From the NCBI RefSeq assembly GCF_008638365.1, contig NZ_ML703339.1, positions 94,149 to 158,148 of the forward strand: DNA of 64,000 nucleotides. Direction: 5' to 3'. Within the stretch, counting starts at the first letter, position 1; each line of letters opens with the position of its first letter. The notes below the pieces were generated by a model that had not been told where the DNA came from, did not search any database, and saw only the letters and a program-made list of their open reading frames with translations. The position numbers and the translations under genes are program-made. Source of the DNA: Nocardiopsis quinghaiensis. Lineage in GTDB: Bacteria; Actinomycetota; Actinomycetes; Streptosporangiales; Streptosporangiaceae. Below are positions 54,900 through 63,935 of this stretch, piece by piece.

Positions 54900-57800
54900 A
54901 TGGGTGTACGCACGTGGATCGAGTCGTGGCCGGTGTACCGGCAGCTCACGGGCGAGGACCGGATGGGCCTCGGAGCCGCCGCGAAGTCCGAGCGGTCGGA
55001 GAACCTGCGGGCCCGTACCGAGGAAGCCGACAGGGTCGTGCAGTCGGTCTGCCCCTACTGCGCGGTGGGCTGCTCCCAGAACGTCTACGTCAAGGACGAG
55101 AAGGTCGTCCAGATCGAGGGCGACCCGGACTCCCCGATCAGCCGCGGCCGCCTGTGCCCCAAGGGGTCGGCCAGCCTCCAGCTCACCACCGGGTCCGGTC
55201 GCGAGGAGAAGGTCCTCTACCGCCGTCCGTACGGCGCCGACTGGGAGGAACTCGACCTCGACACCGCCATGAGGATGGTCGCCGAACGGGTGGTCCGCAC
55301 CCGCGAAGAGACGTGGGAGCAGGAGCACGAGGGTCGCAGGGTGGCCCGGACGCTGGGGATCGCCAGCCTGGGCGGAGCCACGCTGGACAACGAGGAGAAC
55401 TACCTCATCAAGAAGCTGCTGACCGCGCTCGGCGTGGTCCAGGTGGAGAACCAGGCCCGGGTGTGCCACAGCTCCACCGTCGCGGGACTGGGGACGAGCT
55501 TCGGCCGGGGCGGGGCGACCATGTTCCTCCAGGACCTGCAGAACTCCGACTGCATCGTCATCGAGGGCTCCAACTTCGCCGAGGCCCACCCGGTCGGCTT
55601 CCAGTGGGTCATGGAGGCCAAGGCGCGCGGCGCGGTGGTCATCCACGTCGATCCCCGCTTCAGCCGCACCAGCGCCCTCGCCGACCTGCACGTCCCCATC
55701 CGCGCGGGTACCGACATCGCCTTCCTCGGCGCGATCATCAACCACGTCCTCACCGAGGAGAAGTACTTCCGCGACTACGTGCTCGCCTTCACCAACGCCG
55801 CGACGATCGTCGGTGAGGACTTCCAGGACACCGAGGACCTGGACGGCCTGTTCTCCGGTTTCTCGGCGGAGGACAAGAGCTACGACGCCAGCACCTGGAG
55901 CTACGAGGGAGCGGAGGTGGCCGCCGCCTCCGGAAACCGCAACCAGCTGTTCAGGGAGCGGTTGGAGGAGACCCTCGACACCAGCCGCGCCGGGCGTCCC
56001 GAACAGCAGGGCTCGGGTGGCGCGGTGATCCGGAGCAAGCCCCGGGAGGACCCGACGCTCACCGACCCGCGCTGCGTGTTCCAGATCCTCAGACGCCACT
56101 ACTCGCGCTACACGCCGGAGATGGTCGAGGAGGTCTGCGGCATCCCGCGGGAGACCTTCCACAGGGTGTGCGACCACCTCACCGGCAACTCGGGACGGGA
56201 CCGCACCAGCGCGTTCTGCTACGCCGTGGGCTGGACCCAGCACACCGTCGGCTCCCAGTACATCCGGGCCGCCTCCATCCTCCAGCTGCTGCTGGGCAAC
56301 ATCGGCCGTCCGGGCGGCGGTATCCAGGCGCTGCGCGGACACGCCAGCATCCAGGGCTCCAGCGACGTGCCGACCCTGTTCGACCTGCTGCCGGGCTACC
56401 TGCCGATGCCCCACGCCCACGAGGAGCAGTCCCTGGAGGCCTACGTCCTGGCCGCCGGAAACCCCCGCAAGGGGTTCTGGGACGGGATGGAGGCCTACAC
56501 CGTCAGCCTGCTCAAGGCCTGGTGGGGGGAGAGCGCGACGGCCGAGAACGACTACCGCTTCGACCACGTCCCCCGGCTCACGGGGTCCCACAGCCACTAC
56601 GACACCGTGATGGCCCAGATCGCCGGGGACTGCAAGGGCTACTTCCTCATGGGGGAGAACCCCGCCGTGGGATCGGCCAACAGCCGGGCCCAGCGCATGG
56701 GCATGGCCGAACTGGACTGGCTGGTCGTACGCGACTTCTCGCTGATCGAGAGCGCCACCTGGTGGAAGGACGGGCCGGAGATCGAGTCCGGGGAGAAGCG
56801 GACCGAGGACATCGGCACCGAGGTGTTCTTCTTCCCCGCCGCGGCGCACACCGAGAAGTCGGGCACCTTCACCAACACCAACAGGCTGCTCCAGTGGCAC
56901 GACCGGGCCGTGCTCCCCAGCGGTGACCGCCGCAGCGACCTCTGGTTCATGTACCACCTGGGCCGGACCGTCCGCGAGAAGCTCGCCGGATCCGACGACC
57001 CCAAGGACCGCCCGGTCCTGGACCTGACGTGGGACTACCCGCTGGAGGAGGACGGCGAGCCCGACGCGGCGGCGGTCCTGCGGGAGATCAACGGCCACGA
57101 CGCCGAGGGCCGTCCGCTCACCTCCTACACCGAGCTGCGCGACGACGGGTCCACGTCCTGCGGCTGCTGGATCTACTGCGGCGTCTTCAAGGACGGGGTG
57201 AACCAGGCGGCGCGCAAGAAGCCCCACACGGAACAGGACTGGATCGCCTCCGAGTGGGCGTGGGCCTGGCCGGACAACAGGCGCATCCTCTACAACCGCG
57301 CGTCCGCGGACGAGAACGGCGAGCCGTGGAGCCCGGGCAAGAGCCTCATCTGGTGGGACGCCGACCAGGGCAGCTGGGTCGGGCACGACACGCCCGACTT
57401 CGAGAACGGCAAGGCGCCCGACCACCGCCCGCCGGAGGACGCCGAGGGGGTGGCGGCGCTGAGCGGCAGGGACGCCTTCATCATGCAGGCCGACGGCAGG
57501 GGGTGGCTGTACGCGCCCGCGGGGCTGAACGACGGTCCGATGCCCACCCACTACGAGCCGCAGGACACGCCGTTCGAGAATCCGCTGTACGGCCACCAGC
57601 GCAACCCGACGCGGCTGACGTATCCGCACGAGTACAACCGGTACCACCCCGCTCCCGGAACCCCGGGCTCGGACGTCTTCCCGTACGTGGTGACCACCTA
57701 CCGGCTCACCGAGCACTTCACGGCGGGCGGGATGAGCCGGTGGACGCCCTACCTCTCCGAGCTGCAGCCCGAGTTCTTCTGCGAGGTCGGCCCCGAGCTG

Positions 57801-58154
57801 GCCGAGGAGCGCGGTCTGGAGCACGGCGGCTGGGCCACCATCGTCACCGCTCGCAACGCCATCGAGGCCCGGGTGATGGTCACGGACCGGATGGTCCCGC
57901 TGAGGGTGCAGGGGCGGGTGGTCCACCAGATCGGGATGCCCTACCACTGGGGGCCCAACGGGTACTCGACGGGTGACGCGGCCAACGAGCTGATGGCGAT
58001 GTCCCTGGACCCCAACGTGCACATCCAGGAGGTCAAGGCGCTCACGGCCGACATCCGGCCGGGCCGCCGTCCCCGGGGGCCCGGGCGCCTCGACCTGGTG
58101 CGGGAGTACCAGGAGCGGGCCGGGATCACGGAGCGGACGGGACTGGAGGTGTGA
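54900..58154 (+). CDS. fdhA: formate dehydrogenase, catalytic subunit (molybdopterin, Cys form)
   Basis: From the ATG at 54900 the 1084-residue protein has an N-terminal [4Fe-4S] motif (CPYCAVGCSQNVYV, with Cys51, Cys54, Cys58 and a later Cys in GRLCPKG). The active-site segment ARVCHSSTVAGLG has Cys189 where selenocysteine sits in E. coli FdnG. Molybdopterin regions (GSNFAEAHPVGFQWVMEAKA, LMGENPAVGSANSRAQRMGM) follow to the end. It oxidises formate to CO2. It overlaps fdhB by four bases (GTGA), so three subunits are co-translated. Confidence 0.92.
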   Translation: MGVRTWIESWPVYRQLTGEDRMGLGAAAKSERSENLRARTEEADRVVQSVCPYCAVGCSQNVYVKDEKVVQIEGDPDSPISRGRLCPKGSASLQLTTGSGREEKVLYRRPYGADWEELDLDTAMRMVAERVVRTREETWEQEHEGRRVARTLGIASLGGATLDNEENYLIKKLLTALGVVQVENQARVCHSSTVAGLGTSFGRGGATMFLQDLQNSDCIVIEGSNFAEAHPVGFQWVMEAKARGAVVIHVDPRFSRTSALADLHVPIRAGTDIAFLGAIINHVLTEEKYFRDYVLAFTNAATIVGEDFQDTEDLDGLFSGFSAEDKSYDASTWSYEGAEVAAASGNRNQLFRERLEETLDTSRAGRPEQQGSGGAVIRSKPREDPTLTDPRCVFQILRRHYSRYTPEMVEEVCGIPRETFHRVCDHLTGNSGRDRTSAFCYAVGWTQHTVGSQYIRAASILQLLLGNIGRPGGGIQALRGHASIQGSSDVPTLFDLLPGYLPMPHAHEEQSLEAYVLAAGNPRKGFWDGMEAYTVSLLKAWWGESATAENDYRFDHVPRLTGSHSHYDTVMAQIAGDCKGYFLMGENPAVGSANSRAQRMGMAELDWLVVRDFSLIESATWWKDGPEIESGEKRTEDIGTEVFFFPAAAHTEKSGTFTNTNRLLQWHDRAVLPSGDRRSDLWFMYHLGRTVREKLAGSDDPKDRPVLDLTWDYPLEEDGEPDAAAVLREINGHDAEGRPLTSYTELRDDGSTSCGCWIYCGVFKDGVNQAARKKPHTEQDWIASEWAWAWPDNRRILYNRASADENGEPWSPGKSLIWWDADQGSWVGHDTPDFENGKAPDHRPPEDAEGVAALSGRDAFIMQADGRGWLYAPAGLNDGPMPTHYEPQDTPFENPLYGHQRNPTRLTYPHEYNRYHPAPGTPGSDVFPYVVTTYRLTEHFTAGGMSRWTPYLSELQPEFFCEVGPELAEERGLEHGGWATIVTARNAIEARVMVTDRMVPLRVQGRVVHQIGMPYHWGPNGYSTGDAANELMAMSLDPNVHIQEVKALTADIRPGRRPRGPGRLDLVREYQERAGITERTGLEV

Positions 58155-59029
58155 GCGTGTCCTCGGAGAGCAACGGGAAACGGGTCGGCTTCTTCACCGA
58201 CACGAGTGTGTGTATCGGGTGCAAGGCGTGCGAAGTCGCCTGCAAGGAATGGAACATGGTCCCCGAGGACGGCCTGGACTTCACGTCCATGTCCTTCGAC
58301 AACAGCGGCGGGCTGAGCGCCGACACGTGGCGCCACGTGGCCTTCATCGAGCAGCGCGAGCCCCTCGGCTTCCAGGAACCCGGCGTCGGGCGGCCCGGAG
58401 CCGTCGACCTGGGCATGCCGTCCTTCGAGCTGCCCGGCGCCGCCGCCGGCGCCGACGAGCGGGGCGAGTTCCGCTGGCTGATGTCCTCGGACGTGTGCAA
58501 GCACTGCACCAGCGCCGCCTGCCTGGACGTGTGCCCGACCGGCGCGCTGTTCCGCACCGAGTTCGACACGGTGGTGGTGCAGGAGGACATCTGCAACGGC
58601 TGCGGGTACTGCGTCCCCGCCTGCCCCTACGGGGTCATCGACCGGCGCGAGGACGACGGCCGGGCCTGGAAGTGCACCCTGTGCTACGACCGGCTCGGCG
58701 ACGGACTGGAACCCGCCTGCGCCAAGGCGTGCCCCACGGACTCGATCCAGTTCGGCGACCTCGACGAGCTTCGCGAACGCGCCGAGAAGCGCGTGGAGGA
58801 CCTCCACGAGGCCGGGGTGTCCTCCGCCCGCCTCTACGGCGAGGACCCGTCGAACGGGGTGGACGGCGCGGGCGCGTTCTTCCTGCTGCTGGACGAGCCC
58901 GAGGTCTACGGGCTGCCGCCGGACCCGGTGGTGACCACCCGGGACCTGCCGTCGATGTGGGGGCACGCCGGTGTCGCGGCCGCCGCGCTGCTGGTCGGAG
59001 TGGCCGCGACCTTCGCGGGGAGGCGCTGA
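58151..59029 (+). CDS. fdhB: formate dehydrogenase Fe-S subunit
   Basis: The GTG at 58151 overlaps fdhA. The 292-residue protein has four cysteine clusters typical of the electron-transfer subunit: CIGCKACEVACKEWN, SSDVCKHCTSAACLDVCPTG, EDICNGCGYCVPACPYGV and KCTLCYDRLGDGLEPACAKA, giving four [4Fe-4S] sites. A single membrane anchor is at the C terminus (GHAGVAAAALLVGVAATFAG). It passes electrons from FdhA to the NrfD-type membrane subunit encoded next. Confidence 0.93.
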   Translation: MSVSSESNGKRVGFFTDTSVCIGCKACEVACKEWNMVPEDGLDFTSMSFDNSGGLSADTWRHVAFIEQREPLGFQEPGVGRPGAVDLGMPSFELPGAAAGADERGEFRWLMSSDVCKHCTSAACLDVCPTGALFRTEFDTVVVQEDICNGCGYCVPACPYGVIDRREDDGRAWKCTLCYDRLGDGLEPACAKACPTDSIQFGDLDELRERAEKRVEDLHEAGVSSARLYGEDPSNGVDGAGAFFLLLDEPEVYGLPPDPVVTTRDLPSMWGHAGVAAAALLVGVAATFAGRR

Positions 59030-60123
59030 TGAACACGTCGGACGTGACCAGGGAGGGCCTCCGCGGAGAGCGCCCCGGACGGGAGGCCGTCACGGGGGCC
59101 GCCGACGTCGTCGGGGAGGAGCAGCGGCGCCAGCGCGGCGGCGGACGCCGCGGGGGGAGGAGGGGCCGCGGGGAGCCCACACGGGTGCCCGACGCCGAGT
59201 TCCGGTCCTACTACGGCAAGCCCGTCCTCAACCAGATCGTGTGGGAGGCCCCCGACATCGGCGGGTACCTGTTCCTGGGCGGTCTGGCCGGTGCCTCGTC
59301 GGTGCTCGCCGCCGGTGCCGAGCTGACCGGACGCCCGGACCTGGCCCGGCCGCTGAAGTACACCGCCCTGGGCGCGATCTCCGGTTCCACGGCCGCGCTC
59401 ATCCACGACCTGGGACGACCCGAGCGCTTCCTCAACATGCTGCGGGTGTTCAAGCCGACCTCGCCGATGAGTGTCGGGTCGTGGATCCTGCTGGCCTACG
59501 GTCCCCTCGCCGGGGCCGCCGCGGTGACCTCCGCCACCGGGTGGTTCCCCCGGACCGGCCGCGCGGCCACCCTCGGCGCCGCGGCGGTGGGGCCGCTGGT
59601 CGCCACCTACACGGCACCGCTGGTCTGCGACACCGCCGTGCCCTCCTGGCACGACGGCTACCGGTACATGCCGTTCGTGTTCGCCTCCTCCGCCGTCGCC
59701 GCGGCGGGCGGGACGGGCCTGATCACCGCTCCCCTGGCGCAGAGCGGTCCCGCGCGCCGCGCGGCCGTGGGCGGCGCCCTGGTGGAGACGGCGGTCTCCA
59801 GCACCATGGAGTACCGGATGGGGCTTTCCGGTGAGCCCTACCGCGAGGGGAGGGCGGGCGCCCTCGTCCGCGCCTCCAAGGCGCTCACCCTGGCCGGGGC
59901 CGCCGGCGCGGTGCTCGGCCGCCGGAGCCGCCTGGTGTCCGCGCTGAGCGGTGCGGCCCTGCTCGCCGGTTCGGCCTGCACCCGCCTGGGGGTCTTCTAC
60001 GCCGGGAAGCAGTCCGCCGCGGACCCCAAGTACACGGTGGTACCGCAGCGCCGCCGGCTGGCCGAGCGGGAGGCGGAGGGGGAAGCCGCCGCCGTTCCCC
60101 AGGCACGGGAAGCGGAGGGCTGA
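59029..60123 (+). CDS. NrfD/PsrC-type membrane subunit of formate dehydrogenase
   Basis: The ATG at 59029 overlaps the fdhB stop by one base (TGATG). The 364-residue protein has a basic N-terminal 60 residues, then eight or so membrane helices (YLFLGGLAGASSVLAAGAEL, PSPMSVGSW-like SPMSVGSWILLAYGPLAGAA). The conserved pattern KP-x-LNQ-x-x-W-x-x-PDIGGYLFLGG and DLGRPERFLNMLRVFKPTSP mark the NrfD family. It is a quinone-reactive membrane anchor in place of a cytochrome b subunit. Confidence 0.9.
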   Translation: MNTSDVTREGLRGERPGREAVTGAADVVGEEQRRQRGGGRRGGRRGRGEPTRVPDAEFRSYYGKPVLNQIVWEAPDIGGYLFLGGLAGASSVLAAGAELTGRPDLARPLKYTALGAISGSTAALIHDLGRPERFLNMLRVFKPTSPMSVGSWILLAYGPLAGAAAVTSATGWFPRTGRAATLGAAAVGPLVATYTAPLVCDTAVPSWHDGYRYMPFVFASSAVAAAGGTGLITAPLAQSGPARRAAVGGALVETAVSSTMEYRMGLSGEPYREGRAGALVRASKALTLAGAAGAVLGRRSRLVSALSGAALLAGSACTRLGVFYAGKQSAADPKYTVVPQRRRLAEREAEGEAAAVPQAREAEG

Positions 60124-60300
60124 CCGTGGCGGCCCGCTCCCTGGAGCGGGCCGCTCCTGCGGGTTTCCGCACCTCCTCCGGGCCGGAACGCCAGCCGGGG
60201 GCCGGAGTGCGGCCACTTGTCCACGCGCGTGGGTGTTCTGCGTCACATACGTAGACGAATGGTTCGAAGATGGCCGCATAGGCTCGACGTTTTCTTGGAT

Positions 60301-60321
60301 TGTTCGCCTTTGTAGCGAACA
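60301..60321. promoter_or_regulatory. operator-like inverted repeat upstream of the dehydrogenase operon
   Basis: TGTTCGC and GCGAACA arms with a seven-base spacer at 60301-60321, within the AT-richer promoter region of the 2-oxoacid dehydrogenase operon. The regulator is not identifiable. Confidence 0.5.
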
Positions 60322-60342
60322 GATGGCAACAAATACCACCAT

Positions 60343-60367
60343 GTGTCTGAACACATCTCTCAGACAC
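60343..60367 (+). promoter_or_regulatory. hairpin just before the ribosome site of the E1alpha gene
   Basis: GTGTCTGA (60343-60350) pairs with TCAGACAC (60360-60367) around nine bases, and the AGGAGG site follows directly at 60368-60373. The stem could influence translation or be a second operator. Confidence 0.45.
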
Positions 60368-60382
60368 AGGAGGTTGGAAGCC

Positions 60383-61468
60383 ATGGCTGACGACCGGGGC
60401 CTTCTCCCCTCCGAGCAGCCGGTGCGGCTGCTCGACGAGACCGGGAGCCCGGTGGCCGGGGCCGCCCTGCCGTTCCCGGCCAAGGAGCGGCTGCTGGCCG
60501 CGTACGCCTCCCTGGTGATCGGCCGACGCGTCAACGACCAGGCCGGCGCCCTCGTGCGTCAGGGCCGGCTGGCCGTCTACCCCTCCTCGCACGGGCAGGA
60601 GGCCTGCCAGACGGGCGCGGCCCTGGCCCTGGCGGAGGGGGACTGGCTGTTTCCGACCTACCGCGACACCGCCGCCGTGATCGCGCGCGGGGTGGACCCG
60701 GTGGAGGTCCTCACCCTGCTCAAGGGCGACTGGCACGCGGGCTACGACCCCTACACGCACAGGGTGGCGCCGCAGGCGACTCCGCTGGCCACCCAGATGC
60801 TGCACGCGGTGGGCGTCGCGCACGCCGCCCGCCTGCGGGGCGAGGACACGGTGGTCATGGCGCTGTGCGGCGACGGGGCCACCAGCGAGGGCGACTTCCA
60901 CGAGGCGCTGAACTTCGCGGCCGTGTTCCGGACCCCGGTGGTGTTCTTCGTGCAGAACAACGAGTACGCCATCTCCGTGCCCCTGGCCCGGCAGAGCGCC
61001 GCCCCGTCGCTGGCCCACAAGGGCGTCGGCTACGGGGTGAACGCCGAGCGGGTGGACGGCAACGACACCCCCGCCGTGCTCGCCGTACTGGACCGCGCCG
61101 TGGCCGCCGCCCGGGAGGGCGGAGGACCCCAGCTGGTGGAGGCGCACACCTACCGGATGCAGGCGCACACCAACGCCGACGACGCGAGCCGGTACCGCGG
61201 CAAGGAGGAGGTCGACCCCTGGGAGGCACGGGACCCGCTGCTGCGCATGGAGGCCTACCTCAAGCGGAAGCGCCTGCTCACCAAGGCCCGGAGAGCCGAG
61301 ATCACCGAGAGGGCGGAGGCCGTGGCCACCGCCATGCGCGAGGGCGTCTCGAAGGACGTCGACCCCGACCCCGCCGAGCTGTTCGCGCACGTGTTCTCCA
61401 CCCCCACGCCGCAGATGGACGAGCAGGCCGCCTTCCTGGCCGACGAACTGAGCAGAGAGGGCGACTGA
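60383..61468 (+). CDS. 2-oxoacid dehydrogenase E1 alpha subunit
   Basis: The ATG at 60383 follows AGGAGG. The 361-residue protein has the TPP-binding motif GDGATSEGDFHEALNFAAVF ... NNEYAISVP and FPTYRDTAAVIARGVD as in pyruvate and branched-chain E1 alpha subunits. It decarboxylates the oxoacid and reductively acylates the E2 lipoyl arm. It is followed one base later by E1 beta. The pair of separate alpha and beta subunits is the PdhA/BkdA type; sequence alone does not say pyruvate or branched-chain. Confidence 0.92.
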   Translation: MADDRGLLPSEQPVRLLDETGSPVAGAALPFPAKERLLAAYASLVIGRRVNDQAGALVRQGRLAVYPSSHGQEACQTGAALALAEGDWLFPTYRDTAAVIARGVDPVEVLTLLKGDWHAGYDPYTHRVAPQATPLATQMLHAVGVAHAARLRGEDTVVMALCGDGATSEGDFHEALNFAAVFRTPVVFFVQNNEYAISVPLARQSAAPSLAHKGVGYGVNAERVDGNDTPAVLAVLDRAVAAAREGGGPQLVEAHTYRMQAHTNADDASRYRGKEEVDPWEARDPLLRMEAYLKRKRLLTKARRAEITERAEAVATAMREGVSKDVDPDPAELFAHVFSTPTPQMDEQAAFLADELSREGD

Positions 61469-61469
61469 C

Positions 61470-62462
61470 ATGGCGACCGAATCCACCAAACTCTCCATGG
61501 CGCAGGCCCTCAACCACGCCCTGCGCGACGCCATGGCCGACGACGAGGCGGTGTACGTCTTCGGCGAGGACGTCGGCCCCCTCGGCGGTGTCTTCCGCAT
61601 CACCGACGGGCTCACCGCCGAGTTCGGCGAGAACCGCTGCTTCGACACCCCGCTCGCGGAGTCCGGCATCGTGGGCATGGCCGTCGGCATGGCGATGAAC
61701 GGCATGCGCCCCGTCGTGGAGATGCAGTTCGACGCGTTCGCCTACCCGGCCTTCGAGCAGATCGTCAGCCACGTGGCCAAGACCCGCAACCGCACCCGCG
61801 GCCGGGTCGGGCTGCCCATGGTCATCCGCGTTCCCTACGCGGGCGGGATCGGCGGCGTCGAGCACCACTGCGACTCCTCCGAGGCCTACTACGCGCACAC
61901 GCCGGGCCTGACGGTGGTCACCCCGTCCACGCCCGCCGACGCCTACTTCCTGCTGCGCGAGGCGATCGCCTCCGACGACCCGGTCGTCTTCATGGAGCCC
62001 AAGAAGCTGTACTGGGGCAAGGACGAGGTCGACCTGTCGGTCCCCGAGCCGCCCATCGGCAGGGCCGTGGTGCGCCGTCCCGGCACCGACGCCACCCTCA
62101 TCGCCTACGGGCCGTCGGTGCCCACCGCGCTGGAGGCCGCCGAGGCCGCCGCCCAGGAGGGCCGCAGCCTGCAGGTGGTGGACGCGCGCTCCCTCGTCCC
62201 CTTCGACGACGCCACCGTGTGCGAGGCGGTGCGCTCCACCGGCCGCGCGGTCGTGGTCGCCGAGGCCAGCGGGTACGCCAGCGTCGCCTCGGAGATCGTC
62301 GCGCGGGTGACCGAGCGCTGCTTCCACTCCCTGGCCGCGCCGGTACGCCGCGTCACCGGCTTCGACATCCCCTTCCCGCCGCCGAAGCTGGAGCACTTCC
62401 AGCTGCCGGGCGTGGACCGGATCCTGGACGCCGTCGACGATCTTCAGTGGGAGGACCAGTGA
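61470..62462 (+). CDS. 2-oxoacid dehydrogenase E1 beta subunit
   Basis: The 330-residue protein has the beta-subunit hallmarks FGEDVGPLGGVFRITDGLTA, DTPLAESGIVGMAVGMAMNG, RPVVEMQFDAFAYPAFEQIV and the C-terminal region ASEIVARVTERCFHSLAAPV. It forms an alpha2beta2 heterotetramer with the preceding gene product. It overlaps the E2 gene by four bases (GTGA). Confidence 0.93.
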   Translation: MATESTKLSMAQALNHALRDAMADDEAVYVFGEDVGPLGGVFRITDGLTAEFGENRCFDTPLAESGIVGMAVGMAMNGMRPVVEMQFDAFAYPAFEQIVSHVAKTRNRTRGRVGLPMVIRVPYAGGIGGVEHHCDSSEAYYAHTPGLTVVTPSTPADAYFLLREAIASDDPVVFMEPKKLYWGKDEVDLSVPEPPIGRAVVRRPGTDATLIAYGPSVPTALEAAEAAAQEGRSLQVVDARSLVPFDDATVCEAVRSTGRAVVVAEASGYASVASEIVARVTERCFHSLAAPVRRVTGFDIPFPPPKLEHFQLPGVDRILDAVDDLQWEDQ

Positions 62463-63865
62463 CGACGCAGACCTTCGACCTCCCCGACCTGGGCGAGGGC
62501 CTCACCGAGGCCGAGGTGGTGCGGTGGCTCGTCGACGTCGGCGACACCGTGGCCGTGGACCAGCCGGTCGTGGAGGTGGAGACCGCCAAGTCGATCGTGG
62601 AGGTCCCCTCCCCGTTCGCCGGCACGGTCAGCGTTCTGCACGGCGAGGAGGGACAGGTCCTGGAGGTCGGCAGGCCCCTGATCAGCGTGGCCGACGGCTC
62701 CGAGGCCGAGCCCGGCACCTCGGCCGGAGCCGGCACCGCCGCGCCGGTGTCGGCGGAGGAGCGCTACCGCGAGGAGGAGCGCGCCGGGTCGGGTTCGGGG
62801 AACGTGCTGATCGGCTACGGCACGCCCGAGGCGCAGGGTTCCGGGCGCCGCCGGCGTCCGCGCAACCGCCCGCCCGCGCACCCGGCCCGGCCCGACATGC
62901 CAGGGAACGGCGCACCGGCCCCCGCCGCCGCGCGCCCCCCTCTGGTCACCTCGCCGCTGGTCCGGCAGATGGCGCGCGAGGGCGGACTGCGGATCTCCGA
63001 GGTCCCCGGAAGCGGTCCGGGCGGGCTCATCACCCGGCGCGACGTGCGCGCCGCCATCGAGGCCGCGAGGTCCCCGGCCGAGTCCGCCGCGGAGCCCTCA
63101 GCGGAGGGCACGCCGGCCGCGTCCGCTCCCACGACGGATTCCGCGCCCGCTCCGGCGGGTGCCGTGGACGCGCGCACGGGGCTGGCCGAGTCCCAGCGGG
63201 TGCCTATGAGCGGGTTCCGCAGGAGCGTCGCCGCGTCGCTGTCCCGCAGCCGCAGGGAGATCCCCGAGGCGACCGTCTGGGTGGACGTGGACGCGACCGA
63301 ACTGGTCCGCCTGCGCCGGTCCCACCCGTCCGGGCCCGGACTGCTGTCCTACGTGGCCCGGTTCGTGCTCGCCGGACTGCGCGCCTATCCCGAGCTCAAC
63401 GGCCTGGTGGACAGCGAGCGCGGCGAGTTGGTGCAGTACGACGGCGTGAACCTGGGCCTGGCCGTGCAGAGCGACCGGGGCCTGGTCGCCCCGGCCGTCA
63501 TGGGCGCGCACCGGCTCACCACGCTGGAGCTCGACACGGAGATCAGGCGGGTCACCGCCGCGGCCCGGGAGGGCAGGGTGTCTTCCGCCGAGATGACCGG
63601 CGGCACCTTCACCCTCAACAACTACGGGTCGCTGCGGGTGGACGGCAGCGCCGCCATCATCAACCACCCGCAGGTGGCGATCCTGGGCCTGGGCCGGATC
63701 ATGGACCGCCCGTGGATCGTGGACGGGGAGCTGACCGCACGCAAGATCACGCAGCTGTCGTTCGCCTTCGACCACCGCGTGTGCGACGGCGGCGCCGCCG
63801 CGGGCTTCATGCGCGTGGTCGCCGACGCCATGGAGGACCCGGCCGCGGCCATCGCGCGCCTGTAG
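62459..63865 (+). CDS. 2-oxoacid dehydrogenase E2, lipoyl acyltransferase
   Basis: The GTG at 62459 overlaps E1 beta. The 468-residue protein starts with one lipoyl domain; the modified lysine is Lys44 in VEVETAKSIVEV. An Ala/Pro linker leads to a peripheral-subunit-binding domain at about 160-200 (SPLVRQMAREGGLRISEVPG, GRD-like GLITRRDVRAA). The acyltransferase domain ends with FAFDHRVCDGGAAAGFM, in which HRVCDG is the catalytic site. No E3 gene lies in the window. The operon ends at a strong hairpin. Confidence 0.93.
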   Translation: MTTQTFDLPDLGEGLTEAEVVRWLVDVGDTVAVDQPVVEVETAKSIVEVPSPFAGTVSVLHGEEGQVLEVGRPLISVADGSEAEPGTSAGAGTAAPVSAEERYREEERAGSGSGNVLIGYGTPEAQGSGRRRRPRNRPPAHPARPDMPGNGAPAPAAARPPLVTSPLVRQMAREGGLRISEVPGSGPGGLITRRDVRAAIEAARSPAESAAEPSAEGTPAASAPTTDSAPAPAGAVDARTGLAESQRVPMSGFRRSVAASLSRSRREIPEATVWVDVDATELVRLRRSHPSGPGLLSYVARFVLAGLRAYPELNGLVDSERGELVQYDGVNLGLAVQSDRGLVAPAVMGAHRLTTLELDTEIRRVTAAAREGRVSSAEMTGGTFTLNNYGSLRVDGSAAIINHPQVAILGLGRIMDRPWIVDGELTARKITQLSFAFDHRVCDGGAAAGFMRVVADAMEDPAAAIARL

Positions 63866-63880
63866 GCGCGGTCCCGAGCG

Positions 63881-63912
63881 AGCGCCCCGGGGAGTCGGCA
63901 CCCCGGGGCGCT
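63881..63912 (+). terminator. terminator after the E2 gene
   Basis: Twelve-base stem AGCGCCCCGGGG with CCCCGGGGCGCT around an eight-base loop, 16 bases after the stop. Confidence 0.8.
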
Positions 63913-63935
63913 CTCCCGTCCGAGGACACGGCGGT

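Noticed and set aside
54627..58022. Antisense open frame of over 1,100 codons opposite fdhA
   Set aside because: Shadow of fdhA; no recognisable motif and no ribosome site.
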